Shown: positions 34,613-43,847, numbered from the stretch's first letter. The stretch: 64,000 bases of DNA from Bifidobacterium pseudolongum subsp. globosum (GCF_004155535.1 NZ_RYUH01000004.1:1-64000); one strand, 5' to 3'. Notes: generated from the letters alone by a model not told the origin. A program made the numbers and translations.

Positions 34613-37318
34613 ATGACCCACACCCCATCCACTTTCGCCCCGCTGCACAGCGGCTGGACGCTCACCGCGATGAACCCGGAAGTCGCTCCGGCCGAGCTGC
34701 GCGACCGGCTCACCGAGGGCATCTCCGCGACGGTGCCGGGCGAGGCCGCGCTCGACCTGCTCAACGCCGGCCTGATCGACGACCCGTTCGACGGTGACAA
34801 CGAGACCAAGCAGCAGTGGATCGGCGACGTCGACTGGCGCTTCACGTGCCGCTTCGATTGGCATGACGACGGCGCGGACCGCCACGACCTGGTGGCGTAC
34901 GGCCTCGACACCGTGGCCACGATTGAGCTCAACGGCGACCCGGTGGCGCAGACCGAGAACTGCCACCGCAGCTACCGCTTCGACATCAACAGCCTGCTCC
35001 ATGACGGCGCGAACGAACTGACCATCACGTTCATGTCCCCCGTGCGCTATTCCGACCAGGCCGAGCAGCGCCGCGGCTACTACCCGCACACCGAGCACCA
35101 CGCGTTCAACCAGATCCGCAAGCCGAGCTACACCTTCGGTTGGGACTGGGGCATCGATGTGGCGAACGCCGGCATCTGGCGCGAAATCGGCATCGACTCG
35201 TGGTCGGGCGTGCGCCTCGCCGAGGTGCGTCCGCTCGTCGACGTCTCGGCGGACGGCACCGGCATCCTCAACGTGCACGTGATGGTGGAGCGCGCCGGCA
35301 AGGGCCGCATCATGAGCCCGATGGACGCGCACGGCCAGCAGACGCCCGTGCCCGTGCACGTGACGCTCGAAGGCTACGGCACGATGCTCGAAGCCGACGG
35401 TTCCGTGGACCAGGGCCGCAACGAGACGACGATCACGATCGCCGTGCCCGAAGCGAAGCTCTGGTGGCCTGTCGGCTACGGCGACCAGCCGCTCTACGCG
35501 GTCTCGGTCAAGGCCGGCGCCGACCTGCAGGCCGAATGGGACGGCCGCATCGGCTTCCGCACCACGCATGTCGACACGTGCGCCGACGAGGTGGGCCGCC
35601 CGTTCCAGATCTACGTGAACGACGTGCCGGTGCACGCGCACGGCTACAACTGGATTCCCGACGACGCCTTCATCTCGCGCATCTCGAAGCGCGATTACGA
35701 GCGCGGCATCCGCGACCTGGCGGAGGCCAACGCGAACATGGTGCGCATCTGGGGCGGCGGCATCTACGAAGACGACGTGTTCTACGACCTGTGCGACGAG
35801 CACGGCATCATGGTGTGGCATGACTTCATGCTCGCGTGCGCCGCGTACCCGGAAGACGCCGAGACGAAGGAAGAGGTGGAGGCCGAGGCCCGCGAGCAGA
35901 TCATCCGCCTGAGCCCGCACCCGAGCCTGATTGTGTGGAACGGCTCGAACGAGAACTACGTCGCATACGCCGAATGGGGCGGCTACAAGCAGGCCCTGCG
36001 CGACGACGACCGCAAGCCGAACGACTACGGCTACGGCGAAAAGCCGTGGGGCGACTACTACTACTCCGAGCTCTTCCCGCAACTGCTCGCCGATCTGGAC
36101 CCGACGCACGTGTACCTGCCGAGCTCGCCGATGAGCTTCACGCGCTTCACCAACGCGAACTGGGACACCGACGGCACCATGCATATCTGGGACGCGTGGA
36201 ACCGCGCCGACTACACCGTGTACGCCGACTACACGCCGCGCTTCGCCGACGAATTCGGATATCAGGCGCCGCCCGCGTGGAGCACGCTCGTCGGAGTCGT
36301 GCATGACGAGAAGCTCGAGCCCTTCGGCGACCAGATGCTCGTGCACCAGAAGGCCTCCGGCGGCAACTACAAGCTCGCGCGCGGCATGCGCGGGCACATC
36401 ACGCCGGGCAACCTCAACGACGTGAGCTTCGGCGGTGTGGTGAATGGCACGCCGAAGGACGGCGAACACAGCTGGCTCATCCCCGCCGACGATTGGGCGG
36501 ACATCGAGGATTGGCACTGGGCGTGCCAGTTGCAGCAGGCACAGGCGATGCGCTTCGGTGTGGAGCACATGCGCTCGCTCGAACCGGTGAACGCCGGCGC
36601 GCTCATCTGGCAGCTCAATGACGACTGGCCGGTCGTCTCGTGGGCGGCGGTCGACTTCAACGGCCACCGCAAGCCGGTCTGGTACGCGTCGCGTGACTTC
36701 TTCGCGCCGCGTCTGGCCGCGATCCAGCCGCGCACAAGCGAGGAATACCGCGAGACCCACAGCTGGGAAGGCGTCAAGACCGGAACCGACCACCTCGAGC
36801 TGATTGTGTTGAACGACACCCGTGAGCCGTGGACCGGCTCATGGACCGTGGAGCGCCGTACGCTCGCCGGCGATGTGCTCGCCACGCAGCGGATCGACGG
36901 CGTGACGATCGGCGCGCCCGGCCATCGCGGCTTCCCGCTCGACGAGGCCGTCGCGACATTCGGCGATCCGGCGAACGAGCTCATCGTGGCCACGCCATCC
37001 GACAGCGCGTTCCCGCGCGTCATCCTCAACGGTGCGGAGATCATCGACCAGCGGCTCGCCGCACCGGTGGACGCGTTCAGCGCCACTGCCGAGCGCACCG
37101 CGGACGGCGTGGAGCTGACCGTCACCGCGCGCGGGTATGTGCGCGACCTGTTCTGCATGGTCGACAAGGTGGATCCCGGCGCACGGGTCGAAGAAGGCAT
37201 GGTCAGCCTGCTGCCAGGTGAGACGGTGACCCTGCACATCGCGACCGACCACACCGGCGACCCGGCCGATTTCGCCGCGGCGAACGTGCTGCGCACGGCG
37301 AACGACCTCAAGCGGTGA
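34613..37318 (+). CDS. Beta-mannosidase (GH2)
   Basis: Releases mannose from the non-reducing end of imported beta-1,4-manno-oligosaccharides. The 901-residue cytoplasmic enzyme has the GH2 mannosidase layout: jelly-roll (1-200, with FGWDWGIDVANAGIWREI), immunoglobulin-like domain, TIM barrel with acid/base Glu447 (WNGSNENY) and nucleophile Glu547 (FADEFGYQA), and C-terminal beta domains. The mannosidase-specific WDWG and RIWGGGIYE signatures are present, which separates it from beta-galactosidases and glucuronidases. ATG 34613 follows AAGGAGG at ideal spacing. Confidence 0.93.
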   Translation: MTHTPSTFAPLHSGWTLTAMNPEVAPAELRDRLTEGISATVPGEAALDLLNAGLIDDPFDGDNETKQQWIGDVDWRFTCRFDWHDDGADRHDLVAYGLDTVATIELNGDPVAQTENCHRSYRFDINSLLHDGANELTITFMSPVRYSDQAEQRRGYYPHTEHHAFNQIRKPSYTFGWDWGIDVANAGIWREIGIDSWSGVRLAEVRPLVDVSADGTGILNVHVMVERAGKGRIMSPMDAHGQQTPVPVHVTLEGYGTMLEADGSVDQGRNETTITIAVPEAKLWWPVGYGDQPLYAVSVKAGADLQAEWDGRIGFRTTHVDTCADEVGRPFQIYVNDVPVHAHGYNWIPDDAFISRISKRDYERGIRDLAEANANMVRIWGGGIYEDDVFYDLCDEHGIMVWHDFMLACAAYPEDAETKEEVEAEAREQIIRLSPHPSLIVWNGSNENYVAYAEWGGYKQALRDDDRKPNDYGYGEKPWGDYYYSELFPQLLADLDPTHVYLPSSPMSFTRFTNANWDTDGTMHIWDAWNRADYTVYADYTPRFADEFGYQAPPAWSTLVGVVHDEKLEPFGDQMLVHQKASGGNYKLARGMRGHITPGNLNDVSFGGVVNGTPKDGEHSWLIPADDWADIEDWHWACQLQQAQAMRFGVEHMRSLEPVNAGALIWQLNDDWPVVSWAAVDFNGHRKPVWYASRDFFAPRLAAIQPRTSEEYRETHSWEGVKTGTDHLELIVLNDTREPWTGSWTVERRTLAGDVLATQRIDGVTIGAPGHRGFPLDEAVATFGDPANELIVATPSDSAFPRVILNGAEIIDQRLAAPVDAFSATAERTADGVELTVTARGYVRDLFCMVDKVDPGARVEEGMVSLLPGETVTLHIATDHTGDPADFAAANVLRTANDLKR

Positions 37319-37325
37319 GTGCAGG

Positions 37326-37358
37326 GGTCCGGCGGTTGTGGCAGCCGCCGGGCCTTTT
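37326..37358 (+). terminator. Terminator after the beta-mannosidase gene
   Basis: GGTCCGGCGG (37326-37335) pairs with CCGCCGGGCC (37345-37354), directly followed by TTTT. It ends the permease-mannosidase transcript. Confidence 0.75.
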
Positions 37359-37426
37359 GCCCACTTTGCCCATGCATGCCGCGTTCGGCTCGCAGCGTGC
37401 ATGCATGGTGCCGGCGTACGATGGTG

Positions 37427-37438
37427 TTAAGCGATTCA
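37427..37438. promoter_or_regulatory. LacI operator in front of the regulator gene
   Basis: TTAAGCGATTCA differs by two bases from the TTAAGCGCTTGA sites of this locus and lies about 120 bp before the LacI start, predicting autoregulation. Further AGTTAAGC-like half sites lie at about 37465-37485. Confidence 0.5.
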
Positions 37439-37555
37439 TTCGTACAGCTCAAACGTACAGCATATGACTTAAGTTAGTTAAGCAACCGGGTGCTCAGTCA
37501 CCTGAACATGAACAGTCCGACCATTCGGCGTGGAGACGAAGATGAGGAGCGGAGC

Positions 37556-38596
37556 ATGGCAGCGCAAAAGTCGAAGGTGACTATTTTCGATGTGGCGAAA
37601 GCTTCAGGGGTGTCCAGCAGCGCTGTCTCGTACGCGCTCAACGGCAAGCCGGGCGTGTCCGAGGCGACGCGCGCCAAAGTGCTCGAAGTCGCCCGCGAAC
37701 TGGGGTGGAAGCCGAACGGCGCGGCCCAGTCGCTCGCGCAGTCGAAGACGCGGCGCATCGGCCTGGTCCTGGGCTACGACCCGCAGCTGCTCGCGGTCGA
37801 GCCATACATGATGAGCCTGATCTCCGGCCTCGGCGCCGAACTCGAACGCAAAGACTATTCGCTGCTTGTACGCATGTCGATGGACCATGACGACGAAGAC
37901 GCGATCATCGAGGACTGGATCGCCACGAGCAACGTGGACGCCATGCTGTTGCTCAATCTGGAGATCGGCGACGACCGCATCGAGACGATGAAGCAGAACC
38001 CGCAGATGCCGGTGCTCGCCGTGGCCGACGCCTCGCTGACCGCCGGCCTGCCCACGCTCGCCAGCGACGACGCGGCGGCCGTGGGGCTCGCCGTGCGGCA
38101 CCTGTACGACTTGGGGCACCGCAGCATCGCACGCGTGGCCGGCCCTGAGGAGCTCGGGCATTCATATATCCGCGACGCCGCGTTCTCGGAGGCCACGACC
38201 GAACTCGGCATCCGCTACCGCTGCCTGCACACCGACTACACGCCGGCCTCCGGTGCGGGGGCCACACGCCGCCTGCTCAGCGTGAACCCACGCCCCACCG
38301 CGATCATCTACGACAACGATGTGATGGCGCTCGCCGGCGAAGGCGTGGCCGCCATCCAGGGTGTGCGGGTGCCGGAAGATCTGTCGATCATGTCGTGGGA
38401 CGATTCGTTCATGTGCGAGGCGGCGCATCCGGGCATCACCGCGCTCAACCGCGACATCGTACGCTCGGGTCACATGGCCGCCTCACTGATGCTCAAGCTC
38501 ATCGACGGCGAGGACGTGGGCGTGGTCGAAGAACCGCCGTATGTGCTGAAAGTGCGTGAATCTACTGGTCCTGCACCTGATGGTCAGCAGGCTTGA
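37556..38596 (+). CDS. LacI-family transcriptional regulator of the mannoside locus
   Basis: A 346-residue repressor. The N-terminal helix-turn-helix is VTIFDVAKASGVSSSAVSYALNGKPGVSEATRAKVLEVARELGW, with the hinge KPNGAAQSLAQSKTRRIGLV. A periplasmic-binding-protein-like effector domain follows, ending LNRDIVRSGHMAASLMLKLIDGE. ATG 37556 with GGAGCGGAG upstream was preferred to the far GTG at 37490. Central in the locus, it most likely binds the TTAAGCGCTTnA sites at 30358, 32274, 40062 and 42358. The inducer is probably a manno-oligosaccharide or mannose. Its 3' end overlaps the convergent DUF624 gene by 35 bp. Confidence 0.9.
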   Translation: MAAQKSKVTIFDVAKASGVSSSAVSYALNGKPGVSEATRAKVLEVARELGWKPNGAAQSLAQSKTRRIGLVLGYDPQLLAVEPYMMSLISGLGAELERKDYSLLVRMSMDHDDEDAIIEDWIATSNVDAMLLLNLEIGDDRIETMKQNPQMPVLAVADASLTAGLPTLASDDAAAVGLAVRHLYDLGHRSIARVAGPEELGHSYIRDAAFSEATTELGIRYRCLHTDYTPASGAGATRRLLSVNPRPTAIIYDNDVMALAGEGVAAIQGVRVPEDLSIMSWDDSFMCEAAHPGITALNRDIVRSGHMAASLMLKLIDGEDVGVVEEPPYVLKVRESTGPAPDGQQA

Positions 38597-39209
38597 GCGC
38601 GAAGGCCTTGCACGTCGCGAACATCGCCACCCAGAATGAGACGCCAAAGCCGAGGATCACCCACAGCAGCGGCACCCACATGATCGCACCGGGCACAAGC
38701 GCCATCAGCGCGATCGGCAATGCCGCAAGCGCCACGATGAGCAGTGCGACGAGCGGCTTCATCAGCGCGAGGCGTGCGGATTGCGCGATCTGCTCGCGCG
38801 CGGTGAGCTTGCTGCGGCCGGACAGCGGCAGCACGAACGCGAGCAGCATGGCCACGATCACGAACACCGTGACGGTGACGCCGTAGAAGATCGACGCGGA
38901 ATCGCCCGACTGGCGCGAAATCCACCACAGGTCGAACGCGCCGAGCCCGAACACCACGGCGTACAGCAACGTGAACAGGCAGTTCGTGCCGAAGCGGCGT
39001 TTGAACGCGCGCCAGAACGCGCGGAACACGCCTTCATCGGTGTCTTCCACAATCTCACGCGCCACCTCGCATGCGGCGGACGTGGACGCGCCGATCGTGA
39101 AGACGGGGATCGAGAAGACCGTCCACGCCACCGAGAGCATGGCGAGGTCGCCGATGCGGCCCATGACGACGTTGAACAGGTTGTCTTGACGGAACAGGCT
39201 GGAACTCAT
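38562..39209 (-). CDS. DUF624 (YesL-like) membrane protein
   Basis: A 215-residue integral membrane protein with about five helices and the family N-terminal block LFRQDNLFNVVMGRIGDLAMLSVAWTVFSIPVFTIG. DUF624 genes commonly sit in glycan-uptake loci of Gram-positive bacteria, but no mechanism is proven. It follows the anchored protein gene at 39995 and converges on the LacI gene with a 35-bp overlap. ATG 39209 has AAAGAGG upstream. Confidence 0.82.
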   Translation of the reverse strand: MSSSLFRQDNLFNVVMGRIGDLAMLSVAWTVFSIPVFTIGASTSAACEVAREIVEDTDEGVFRAFWRAFKRRFGTNCLFTLLYAVVFGLGAFDLWWISRQSGDSASIFYGVTVTVFVIVAMLLAFVLPLSGRSKLTAREQIAQSARLALMKPLVALLIVALAALPIALMALVPGAIMWVPLLWVILGFGVSFWVAMFATCKAFALKPADHQVQDQ

Positions 39210-39269
39210 GGTGTTGCCTCTTTCTGGTTCAGTTGACTCGGTTGTGTCGGTATGCCGTTGCGCGGGCGG

Positions 39270-39995
39270 TCACTGGTACAGGTACTCGATGAAACGCCGG
39301 GCGTTGCCGCCCTGCTTCGTGTTGGCGACGACGCCGATGAGCGCCGCATCGCCTCCTGCGAACTCGTGCCAGTGTTTCGCGTCGTCGAGCTTGAGGCCGT
39401 AAGGTTCGGCGGCGCCCTTGCCTGAGCCGGAATCATCCACGTCGTCGGCGAGCTGCGAATCGTCGAATCCGCGGAAATCCTGTGTGTACGCGTGCAGCTG
39501 GCCGTATTCGGCGGCCGGGAGCGCCTCGTGCAGATTGCTGAAATAGCCGTAGGAAGCGAGTTCCTTGAACACGGTCGGCGGTGCGATCACCACGTCGATC
39601 TGCTCGCTCGAGATCATGGTCTGCAGCTTGGAGATGCCGTCTTTCGTCGTGTCGAAATAGTCGTCCACGATCACGTCGGCGCCGAGCTCGTGCTCGGTGG
39701 ATTGTTCGAGTTTGGCGGCCTCGCCCAATGGCAGCGAGCTGTCGACGACCGCCGCATACAGCGCGGGCCGTTCGTGCGGCGAGACGATGCGTACAATCAC
39801 GAACGTGCACAGTGCGATTGCGATCACGGCCGCGATGCACGGCACGAGGAAGTGCTCGCGGAAATACGCGGCCTTGTGTTTGGCGGGCAGTTGCATGAAA
39901 ATGCGCAACTTCGACGCGCCGGCGTATTGTGGGGCGGCGGTGAGCGTGTCGATCGCCTCGCGTTGCGAGTCAGTGAGCCGGTCGGTGTTCGCCAT
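39270..39995 (-). CDS. Membrane-anchored extracytoplasmic protein of unknown function
   Basis: A 241-residue protein: a cytoplasmic segment of about 50 residues, one membrane helix (VPCIAAVIAIALCTFVIVRIV), and an external domain of about 170 residues. That domain has features reminiscent of solute-binding proteins (ISSEQIDVVIAPPTVFKELASYG; DDAKHWHEFAGGDAALIGVV). The C-terminus is FIEYLYQ. I know no characterised homologue. It is transcribed with the DUF624 gene from a promoter carrying the mannoside operator, so it belongs to the same response. ATG 39995 follows AAGGAGG. Confidence 0.7.
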   Translation of the reverse strand: MANTDRLTDSQREAIDTLTAAPQYAGASKLRIFMQLPAKHKAAYFREHFLVPCIAAVIAIALCTFVIVRIVSPHERPALYAAVVDSSLPLGEAAKLEQSTEHELGADVIVDDYFDTTKDGISKLQTMISSEQIDVVIAPPTVFKELASYGYFSNLHEALPAAEYGQLHAYTQDFRGFDDSQLADDVDDSGSGKGAAEPYGLKLDDAKHWHEFAGGDAALIGVVANTKQGGNARRFIEYLYQ

Positions 39996-40061
39996 GGCGT
40001 CCTCCTTACTGCGGCCCCGGTGCCGCGAAACGCACAGGACACGATGTTCCGTTTGCATTGC

Positions 40062-40100
40062 TTAAACGCTTAATTTATACTGATTGCACGGAAAAGTCAA
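40062..40100 (-). promoter_or_regulatory. LacI operator between divergent transcripts
   Basis: TTAAACGCTTAA (40062-40073) lies just downstream of a minus-strand -35 TTGACT (40100-40095) and an AT-rich -10 around 40079-40072. It also lies about 105 bp before the GH36 start on the plus strand. It likely controls the anchored-protein/DUF624 pair and perhaps the alpha-galactosidase. Confidence 0.6.
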
Positions 40101-40176
40101 CCCTTCACGCGTGCCGCACCGCCGCTGCGCGCGCGAACTACACTGACTGGTGAACCCACCATGGTAGGAGACAACG

Positions 40177-42348
40177 ATGTTCGATAACGGGAATCATGTG
40201 GTGCTGCGCCGCGACGGCGTGGCCGTCGTGCTTAAGACGCCGGAAAATGAAATGCCGCAAGTGGAATACTGGGGCCGCGATTTCGGCGTGTCTGACGCCG
40301 AGGGCGAGCTTTCCGCGCTCGACGCGATGACGCTCAAGGTCACGCCGCCCGCCGAAAAGCCGGACGCGGCGCTGCGGCCGTCACTGCTGCCGCAGGGCGC
40401 CGAGGCCTTCGCCGGGCGCCCCGGGCTCGAGGCATACCGCGGCACCGCGCCGGTGTTCGTGCGCTGGACCACGGTCGAAACGCAGGTGGCGCACGGTGGC
40501 CATGAGCTGCTCGTGCACGCCAAAGACGCCGTCAACCGTGTGGAACTCGACGTGCGGCTGAGCCTCGCCGAAGGCGGCCTGGTGCTCATGGACGAGCGCA
40601 TCACCAACATCGACATGGAGCATGAGGAGCCGCTCACCGTGAATTGGCTCGACTCCGTGCTGCCGATCCCGCGCCGCGCCGACCACCTGACGCAGTTCAC
40701 CGGCCGCTGGCCGCTCGAAAAACAGCCGCAGACCGGCCCGCTGCCGCGCGGTTCCGTGACGCGCGACTGCCGCCATGGCAAGACGAGCCATGAAAGCCCG
40801 TGGCTGTTCATCGCGAGCGACGGCGAACCGCTGTTCGACTCCGGCGAGGTCTGGGCGTGCCATCTGGCGTGGAGCGGCAACCAGACCTACCGGCTCGACA
40901 ACCTGCCGCAGCACGAGCCGCTGCTCGGTGCGGGCGAGCTGCTGGGCCCCGGCGAGATCCAACTGCTGCCCGGCTCCGACTACGCCACACCGCAGGTGTG
41001 CTTCTCGTGGTCCGACCACGGCCTCGACGGCATGGCCGCGCGCTTCCACCGCTGGCTGCGCTCGCTGCCGAACCACGTGCGCGGCGACCGGCCGGTGACG
41101 CTCAATACATGGGAGGCGGTGTATTTCGACCACGACGAGGCCACGCTCATCGCGCTCGCCGATTTGGCCGCGAAGGTGGGCGTGGAGCGCTTTGTGCTCG
41201 ACGACGGCTGGTTCCACCTGCGCCGCGACGACACGAAGGGCCTCGGCGACTGGATCGTCGACCCCGAGGTGTGGCCCAACGGGCTCGACGGGCTCGCCGA
41301 GCATGTGCACGGGCTGGGCATGCAGTTCGGCCTGTGGTTCGAGCCGGAGATGATCAACCTCGACTCCGATTGCGCGCGCGAGCACCCAGACTGGATCCTC
41401 GCCGCGCCCGAGGCCGTGCCGTGCCGCGAGGACATCTCATACCGCACGCAGTATGTGCTCGACCTGGCCAACCCCGACGCCTACCGCCATGTGCGCGGGC
41501 AGATGGCCGACCTGATCCGCGAACTGGGCATCGACTACATCAAGTGGGACCACAACCGCGACGTGACCGAGCCGGTGCACGACGGCCATTACGGCCTGCA
41601 CGCGCAGACCGAGGCCACCTACCGGCTGTTCGACGACCTCAAGGCGGAGTTCCCGGGGCTCGAGATCGAAAGCTGCGCTTCGGGCGGCGGCCGCACCGAC
41701 GCAGGGATCCTGCAGCACGCCGACCGCATCTGGGCGTCCGATTCGAACGACCCGCGCGACCGCGTGGACATCCAGCGCACCACCGAGCTCGTGGTGCCGC
41801 CCGAGATGATCGGCGCGCACATCGGCCCGAGCCCCGCGCATTCCACGTGGCGCGCGACCGACTTGAGCTACCGCGCCGCGATGTCGCTTGAAGGCTGCTC
41901 CGGGTTCGAGTGGAACATCCTGGAGTGCACCGACGACGAGATTGCGCAGATTACAGCGTTCGTGACGCTCGTCAAGGAATTGCGCGGCCTGCTGCACGCC
42001 GGCGAGGTGCACCACGCGGACTTCCACGACCCGGCGCTGCGTGCGCGCGGGGTCGTGGCCGATGACGCTTCGCGGGCGGTGTGGGTCGTGGCGACCGTCA
42101 CGAACCTGCGCGACGTGGTGACCGAGCGCCTGCGCCCGGCCGGGCTTGACGCCTCCCGCACGTACCGCGTGCGGCTGCGCGAGGAGATCGGCGAATCGCG
42201 CTGGGGATGGAACACCCCGCAGTGGATCGCCGCCGCGCGCAGTGACGAAGGATTCGTGGTGAGTGGCGCGCTGCTTGGGCAGGTGGGCCTCCAGTTGCCG
42301 CCATTGTGGCCCATGCAGGCGATTGTACTCGACATGCAGGTGTTGTAA
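40177..42348 (+). CDS. Alpha-galactosidase (GH36)
   Basis: Cytoplasmic removal of alpha-1,6-galactose, here probably the side chains of galactomanno-oligosaccharides; raffinose-type sugars are also possible. The 723-residue enzyme has the N-terminal beta-supersandwich, a TIM barrel with nucleophile Asp458 (YIKWDHNRDV) and acid/base Asp522 (WASDSNDP), the CASGGGR substrate loop and a C-terminal beta domain. AGGAGA precedes ATG 40177. A LacI operator lies upstream, and the next gene has its own operator-bearing promoter. Confidence 0.95.
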   Translation: MFDNGNHVVLRRDGVAVVLKTPENEMPQVEYWGRDFGVSDAEGELSALDAMTLKVTPPAEKPDAALRPSLLPQGAEAFAGRPGLEAYRGTAPVFVRWTTVETQVAHGGHELLVHAKDAVNRVELDVRLSLAEGGLVLMDERITNIDMEHEEPLTVNWLDSVLPIPRRADHLTQFTGRWPLEKQPQTGPLPRGSVTRDCRHGKTSHESPWLFIASDGEPLFDSGEVWACHLAWSGNQTYRLDNLPQHEPLLGAGELLGPGEIQLLPGSDYATPQVCFSWSDHGLDGMAARFHRWLRSLPNHVRGDRPVTLNTWEAVYFDHDEATLIALADLAAKVGVERFVLDDGWFHLRRDDTKGLGDWIVDPEVWPNGLDGLAEHVHGLGMQFGLWFEPEMINLDSDCAREHPDWILAAPEAVPCREDISYRTQYVLDLANPDAYRHVRGQMADLIRELGIDYIKWDHNRDVTEPVHDGHYGLHAQTEATYRLFDDLKAEFPGLEIESCASGGGRTDAGILQHADRIWASDSNDPRDRVDIQRTTELVVPPEMIGAHIGPSPAHSTWRATDLSYRAAMSLEGCSGFEWNILECTDDEIAQITAFVTLVKELRGLLHAGEVHHADFHDPALRARGVVADDASRAVWVVATVTNLRDVVTERLRPAGLDASRTYRVRLREEIGESRWGWNTPQWIAAARSDEGFVVSGALLGQVGLQLPPLWPMQAIVLDMQVL

Positions 42349-42350
42349 AC

Positions 42351-42379
42351 TTGCGGCTTAAGCGCTTCAGTGATACGCT
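42351..42379 (+). promoter_or_regulatory. Promoter and LacI operator of the AGE-family gene
   Basis: TTGCGG (42351-42356) and extended -10 TGATACGCT (-10 hexamer 42374-42379) are 17 bp apart. The operator TTAAGCGCTTCA (42358-42369) occupies the spacer. Confidence 0.65.
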
Positions 42380-42417
42380 CTGAATCAGACAGTCAACGAC
42401 GACACAGGAAGGAAGTC

Positions 42418-43680
42418 ATGGCGGTGAACACCCCCAAGCATTCGCAAGACCCCAAGTACCGGATCGGCACGCCGGAAAACAAGCGGTTCCTCGACCTTTC
42501 GCGAGACAACCTCATCGCGTTCGGCCGGCGTTTCCCGGCGGTCGACGGCAGTTCGTATTGGCTCGGCGACGACGGCACCCCGTGGGCGGACCGCAACCGC
42601 GCCACGTGGATCACCTGCCGCATGACGCACGTCTATGCGCTCGCCACGCTGATGGGCGTGGACGGCGCGGCCGAGCTCGTCGACGACGGCGTGCGCGGTC
42701 TGCTCGGCGCGCTGCACGACGACGAGAACGATGGCTGGTACGCGGAAATCACCCCGCGCATCTGCCACATGCCCAGCAAGCAGGCGTACGCGCACGCGTT
42801 CGTGCTGCTCGCGGCGTCGTCTGCGCTGCTCGCGGGCCGCCCGGGCGCGCGCGAGCTGCTCGACCAGGCGCAGCATGTGTACCTGACGCGCTTCTGGGAC
42901 GACGAGATCGGCCTGAGCGTCGACACATGGAACACCGAGTTCACCGAGCTCGATACCTACCGCGGCCTCAACGCGAACATGCACTCGGTCGAGGCCTGCC
43001 TCGCCGTGGCCGACGTGACCGGCGACGAAAGCTGGCGTGAGCGCGCCGGCCGGATCATCGGCCATGTGCTCACGTGGGCCGAAGAAAACGACTGGCGCAT
43101 CCCCGAGCATTTCGACTCCGACTGGAAGCCGCTGCTCGAGTTCAACGCCGACAAGCCGGACGACCAGTTCAAGCCGTACGGCGCCACGCCGGGCCACGGC
43201 ATCGAGTGGGCGCGGCTGATCACACAGTATGCGCTTTCGGTGTATGGCAAGAGCGGTGTGCTGGACGGCGACGGGCGCAAGTACCTCGACGCCGCCGAGC
43301 ATCTGTTCAACCGCGCGGTCGAAGACGCGTGGGACGCCGACGGCGCCCCGGGCATCGTCTACACGACTGACTGGGAAGGCAAGCCGGTTGTGCACGACCG
43401 CATGCACTGGACGCTCGCCGAAGGCGTGAACACGGCCGCCACGCTGTTCCATGTGACCGGCAAGCAGGAATATGCGGATTGGTACGCCACGTTCCTCGAG
43501 TACATCGACACGTATCTGATGGACCGTGTGAACGGGTCGTGGTTCCACCAGCTCGACCGCACCAACAAGCCGATCGACACGGTGTGGCCGGGCAAGTCCG
43601 ACCTCTACCACGCCACGCAGGCGATGATGATCCCGCTGCGTGACCCGGCGCTTTCGATCGCCCCGGCCACGAAGAAGTAG
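42418..43680 (+). CDS. AGE-family sugar epimerase/isomerase, probable mannose isomerase
   Basis: A 420-residue (alpha/alpha)6 barrel. RMTHVYALATLMG, NANMHSVEACLA, EHFDSDWKPLLEFN, PGHGIEWARLI and HWTLAEGV carry the Arg, His and Glu residues of D-mannose isomerases (YihS-like), which convert mannose to fructose. This would connect the mannose released by the GH2 enzyme with central metabolism without phosphorylation first. A cellobiose/mannobiose 2-epimerase is the alternative and would also make sense beside the GH94 gene. ATG 42418 follows AGGAAGGAAG; an upstream start at 42370 lies within the promoter. Confidence 0.82.
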   Translation: MAVNTPKHSQDPKYRIGTPENKRFLDLSRDNLIAFGRRFPAVDGSSYWLGDDGTPWADRNRATWITCRMTHVYALATLMGVDGAAELVDDGVRGLLGALHDDENDGWYAEITPRICHMPSKQAYAHAFVLLAASSALLAGRPGARELLDQAQHVYLTRFWDDEIGLSVDTWNTEFTELDTYRGLNANMHSVEACLAVADVTGDESWRERAGRIIGHVLTWAEENDWRIPEHFDSDWKPLLEFNADKPDDQFKPYGATPGHGIEWARLITQYALSVYGKSGVLDGDGRKYLDAAEHLFNRAVEDAWDADGAPGIVYTTDWEGKPVVHDRMHWTLAEGVNTAATLFHVTGKQEYADWYATFLEYIDTYLMDRVNGSWFHQLDRTNKPIDTVWPGKSDLYHATQAMMIPLRDPALSIAPATKK

Positions 43681-43734
43681 GTGGAGGAAGACGGCGCAGC
43701 CGCCTGATTTTTCCCGCCCCTGAGCCTGAAACGG

Positions 43735-43764
43735 GAGGCCTCCAAGTACATGCTTGGCGGCCTC
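43735..43764 (+). terminator. Hairpin after the AGE-family gene
   Basis: GAGGCC-T-CCAAG (43735-43746) pairs with CTTGG-C-GGCCTC (43753-43764) across one mismatch and a six-base loop. A T-run (43708-43712) precedes rather than follows it, so termination efficiency is uncertain. Confidence 0.5.
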
Positions 43765-43784
43765 TCCGCATATATACGACATGT

Positions 43785-43847
43785 TTATTGATAGACTTAT
43801 CAATAATGCGACACGCCGACTTGCGCGCACGCCTGCCTGCGTATAAT
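43785..43847 (+). promoter_or_regulatory. AT-rich palindrome and promoter of the GH94 gene
   Basis: TTATTGATA-GACT-TATCAATAA (43785-43806) is a perfect 9-bp inverted repeat. A TATAAT box lies at 43842-43847, with TTGCGC at 43821 as a short-spaced -35. The site is unlike the TTAAGCGCTTnA operator of the rest of the locus, so a second regulator probably controls this gene. No other feature was seen in 43848-43970. Confidence 0.5.
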
